This document shows positions 41,118-42,127 of a DNA stretch of 42,127 nucleotides, one piece after another; the stretch's first letter is position 1, and each line of letters begins with the position of its first letter. The DNA is taken from the NCBI GenBank assembly GCA_038125725.1, contig JAYPEK010000033.1:1-42127 (forward strand). The letters are read 5' to 3'. This stretch comes from TMED8 sp038125725 (GTDB taxonomy: Bacteria; Pseudomonadota; Alphaproteobacteria; Rhodospirillales; Casp-alpha2). A program made the position numbers and the translations under genes. The notes beneath the pieces are model-generated. The model worked only from the letters and a program-made list of their open reading frames with translations, did no database searches and had not been told where the DNA came from.

Positions 41118-42127
41118 ATGACCGTATTGGAACATTTCGCCGATTGGGCATCACTGACCTCGGCCGGGGATTTTCCACCGCTCGCGTTTGAACGGGCGGG
41201 CCTCGCGTTCGAAGACACCATCGGGTGCATGATCGCTGGCGCCAATGACGCAGCCACCAACAGCGTCCGCCGTAGCGTTGCCCAATGGGGGACGGGGGGG
41301 GCTCGAGCGATCGGTACCCAGGCCCGGCTACCTGCGTCCTGGGCTGCCTTGATAAACGGGACCGCAGCCCACGCTCTTGACTTCGACGACGAGTTTCTGC
41401 CCGCCCTTACTCATGCCAGCGCCGTACTCGTTTCTGCGCTCCTGGCACTGGCGGAGGAGCACGGATCAACTGGCGAAGGGGTTTTGGCAGCCTATATCGT
41501 TGGCGTAGAACTAAACGCGGCGCTAGGTCGCGGCCTCATTCGCTCACACTATGACGCCGGCTGGCATGCCACCTCGACAATCGGCACCATTGCTGCCGCC
41601 GGTGCCTGCGCTCGCCTAATGGGATTGGACCAGCACCAGATCGCAAATGCGATGAGCCTTGGGGTTAGCGTTGCAGCGGGATGCAAAGCTCAGTTCGGTA
41701 GCAGCGCCAAGCCCCTACATGCTGGCTTTGCAGCACAACACGCCATCGAATCTGCGAAACTGGCGGCTTGCGGGGTCGAAGGGAATCTCGATGTGCTGGA
41801 GGGACCGATGGGGTTTTTGGATCTCTATGGTGGCCCATCGCCGGCCGGTTGGGAGCTTCCCTACCAGGAATTGGGAAAACCGTTGGCGATTGTCGGCGAA
41901 GGCCTTATGGCCAAACGCTTCCCCTGTTGCACCGCCACTCATCGTGCGCTGGATTGCTTTCTGAGATTGCGCGATGAACAAGCCTTCACTGTGGCCGACG
42001 TGGACTCGCTGGACATCGTCGTCGGTTATGGCCACAAACGAAACCTGATGTACGATTTGCCGGAGACCGCGGCGCAAGCCCGCTTCTCCATGCACTATTG
42101 CATCGCCGTTGCGATGATTTCAGGCGA
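41118..42127 (+). CDS. MmgE/PrpD family protein (3' end outside window)
   Basis: The open frame from the ATG at 41118 gives 336 residues without a stop to the right edge; the family is usually about 450. It shows the MmgE/PrpD pattern: FEDTIGCMIAGANDAATNSV, the ALINGTAAHALDFDDEFLPALTHASAVLVSALLALAEE block, GWHATSTIGTIAAAGACARLMGLDQHQIANAMSLGVSVAAGCKAQFGSSAKPLHAGFAAQHAI, and FPCCTATHRALDCFL. Family members include 2-methylcitrate dehydratase, cis-aconitate decarboxylase and iminodisuccinate epimerase. No methylcitrate genes are seen here, while a C-N lyase is, so an epimerase or hydratase on an aminodicarboxylate is a good guess. The specific reaction is not shown by sequence. Confidence 0.88.
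   Translation, partial: MTVLEHFADWASLTSAGDFPPLAFERAGLAFEDTIGCMIAGANDAATNSVRRSVAQWGTGGARAIGTQARLPASWAALINGTAAHALDFDDEFLPALTHASAVLVSALLALAEEHGSTGEGVLAAYIVGVELNAALGRGLIRSHYDAGWHATSTIGTIAAAGACARLMGLDQHQIANAMSLGVSVAAGCKAQFGSSAKPLHAGFAAQHAIESAKLAACGVEGNLDVLEGPMGFLDLYGGPSPAGWELPYQELGKPLAIVGEGLMAKRFPCCTATHRALDCFLRLRDEQAFTVADVDSLDIVVGYGHKRNLMYDLPETAAQARFSMHYCIAVAMISG

Noticed and set aside
1..42127. CRISPR arrays, rRNA or tRNA genes, phage or toxin-antitoxin modules
   Set aside because: No regularly spaced repeats, no conserved rRNA stretches, no tRNA-like T-loop signatures in the gaps and no phage structural or integrase genes were seen when reading through the window. A tRNA scan was not available.

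Overview
The window looks like chromosome of a high-GC alphaproteobacterium, most likely a Rhodospirillales-type organism. The grounds are a ChvI-type regulator divergent from the region leading to pckA, an Azospirillum-like GltB with a 35-residue propeptide, a B12-riboswitch-controlled CbtBA cobalt transporter, a PAS_5-type protein, and dense GC-rich coding with many ATGA overlaps. There are no rRNA genes and I found no tRNA genes or CRISPR array. Lineage is inferred from gene content only.

Left part (1-14.9 kb), core metabolism: partial chvI (minus); a cobalamin riboswitch feeding cbtB-cbtA and a HugZ/DUF2470 flavin or heme protein; pckA with a good terminator; a REC-EAL c-di-GMP phosphodiesterase; a minus-strand pair of amylosucrase plus a periplasmic binding-protein-like gene cut by an in-frame TAG; ppc, whose upstream region carries a strong inverted repeat resembling a TGC-N3-GCA operator; a PAS protein; a photolyase; and an LLM flavin monooxygenase. 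pckA and ppc lie in the same 9 kb, so both directions of the PEP/oxaloacetate node are encoded here.

Middle part (15-24.6 kb), a carboxylate-uptake and CoA-type catabolic locus around an IclR regulator. Minus strand: CaiB/BaiF CoA-transferase, a degenerate EAL-like gene split by an in-frame TGA, a class-I glutamine-amidotransferase-like peptidase C26, a 3-hydroxyisobutyrate-dehydrogenase-family enzyme, a DUF423 membrane protein, and a binding-protein-like protein without a signal peptide. Plus strand: iclR and a DctP-DctQ-DctM TRAP transporter, with a strong hairpin between dctP and dctQ. A MaoC hydratase converges on dctM. Its last codons form a large hairpin.

24.7-32.4 kb: gltB-gltD-GST (minus), the glutamate synthase operon with a glutathione transferase, then uppP. 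After uppP come palindromic repeats of the kind that encode VPAFAG peptides, and a complete IS630-family element whose transposase needs a -1 frameshift at an A7-G slippery site and whose second ORF reads out of the element.

Right part (33.7-42.1 kb): visibly lower GC and different codon use, which suggests an acquired island. It holds an argininosuccinate-lyase-family C-N lyase, a TAXI-type TRAP binding protein and a fused TRAP permease (minus), then divergently a LysR regulator, a kynurenine-formamidase-like alpha/beta hydrolase and the start of an MmgE/PrpD protein (runs off the edge). C-N lyases of this superfamily and an MmgE/PrpD epimerase are known to act together on iminodisuccinate-type aminopolycarboxylates. 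I therefore propose this cluster as a candidate uptake and catabolic system for an N-substituted aspartate or aminopolycarboxylate. This is the most interesting hypothesis in the window and it is untested.
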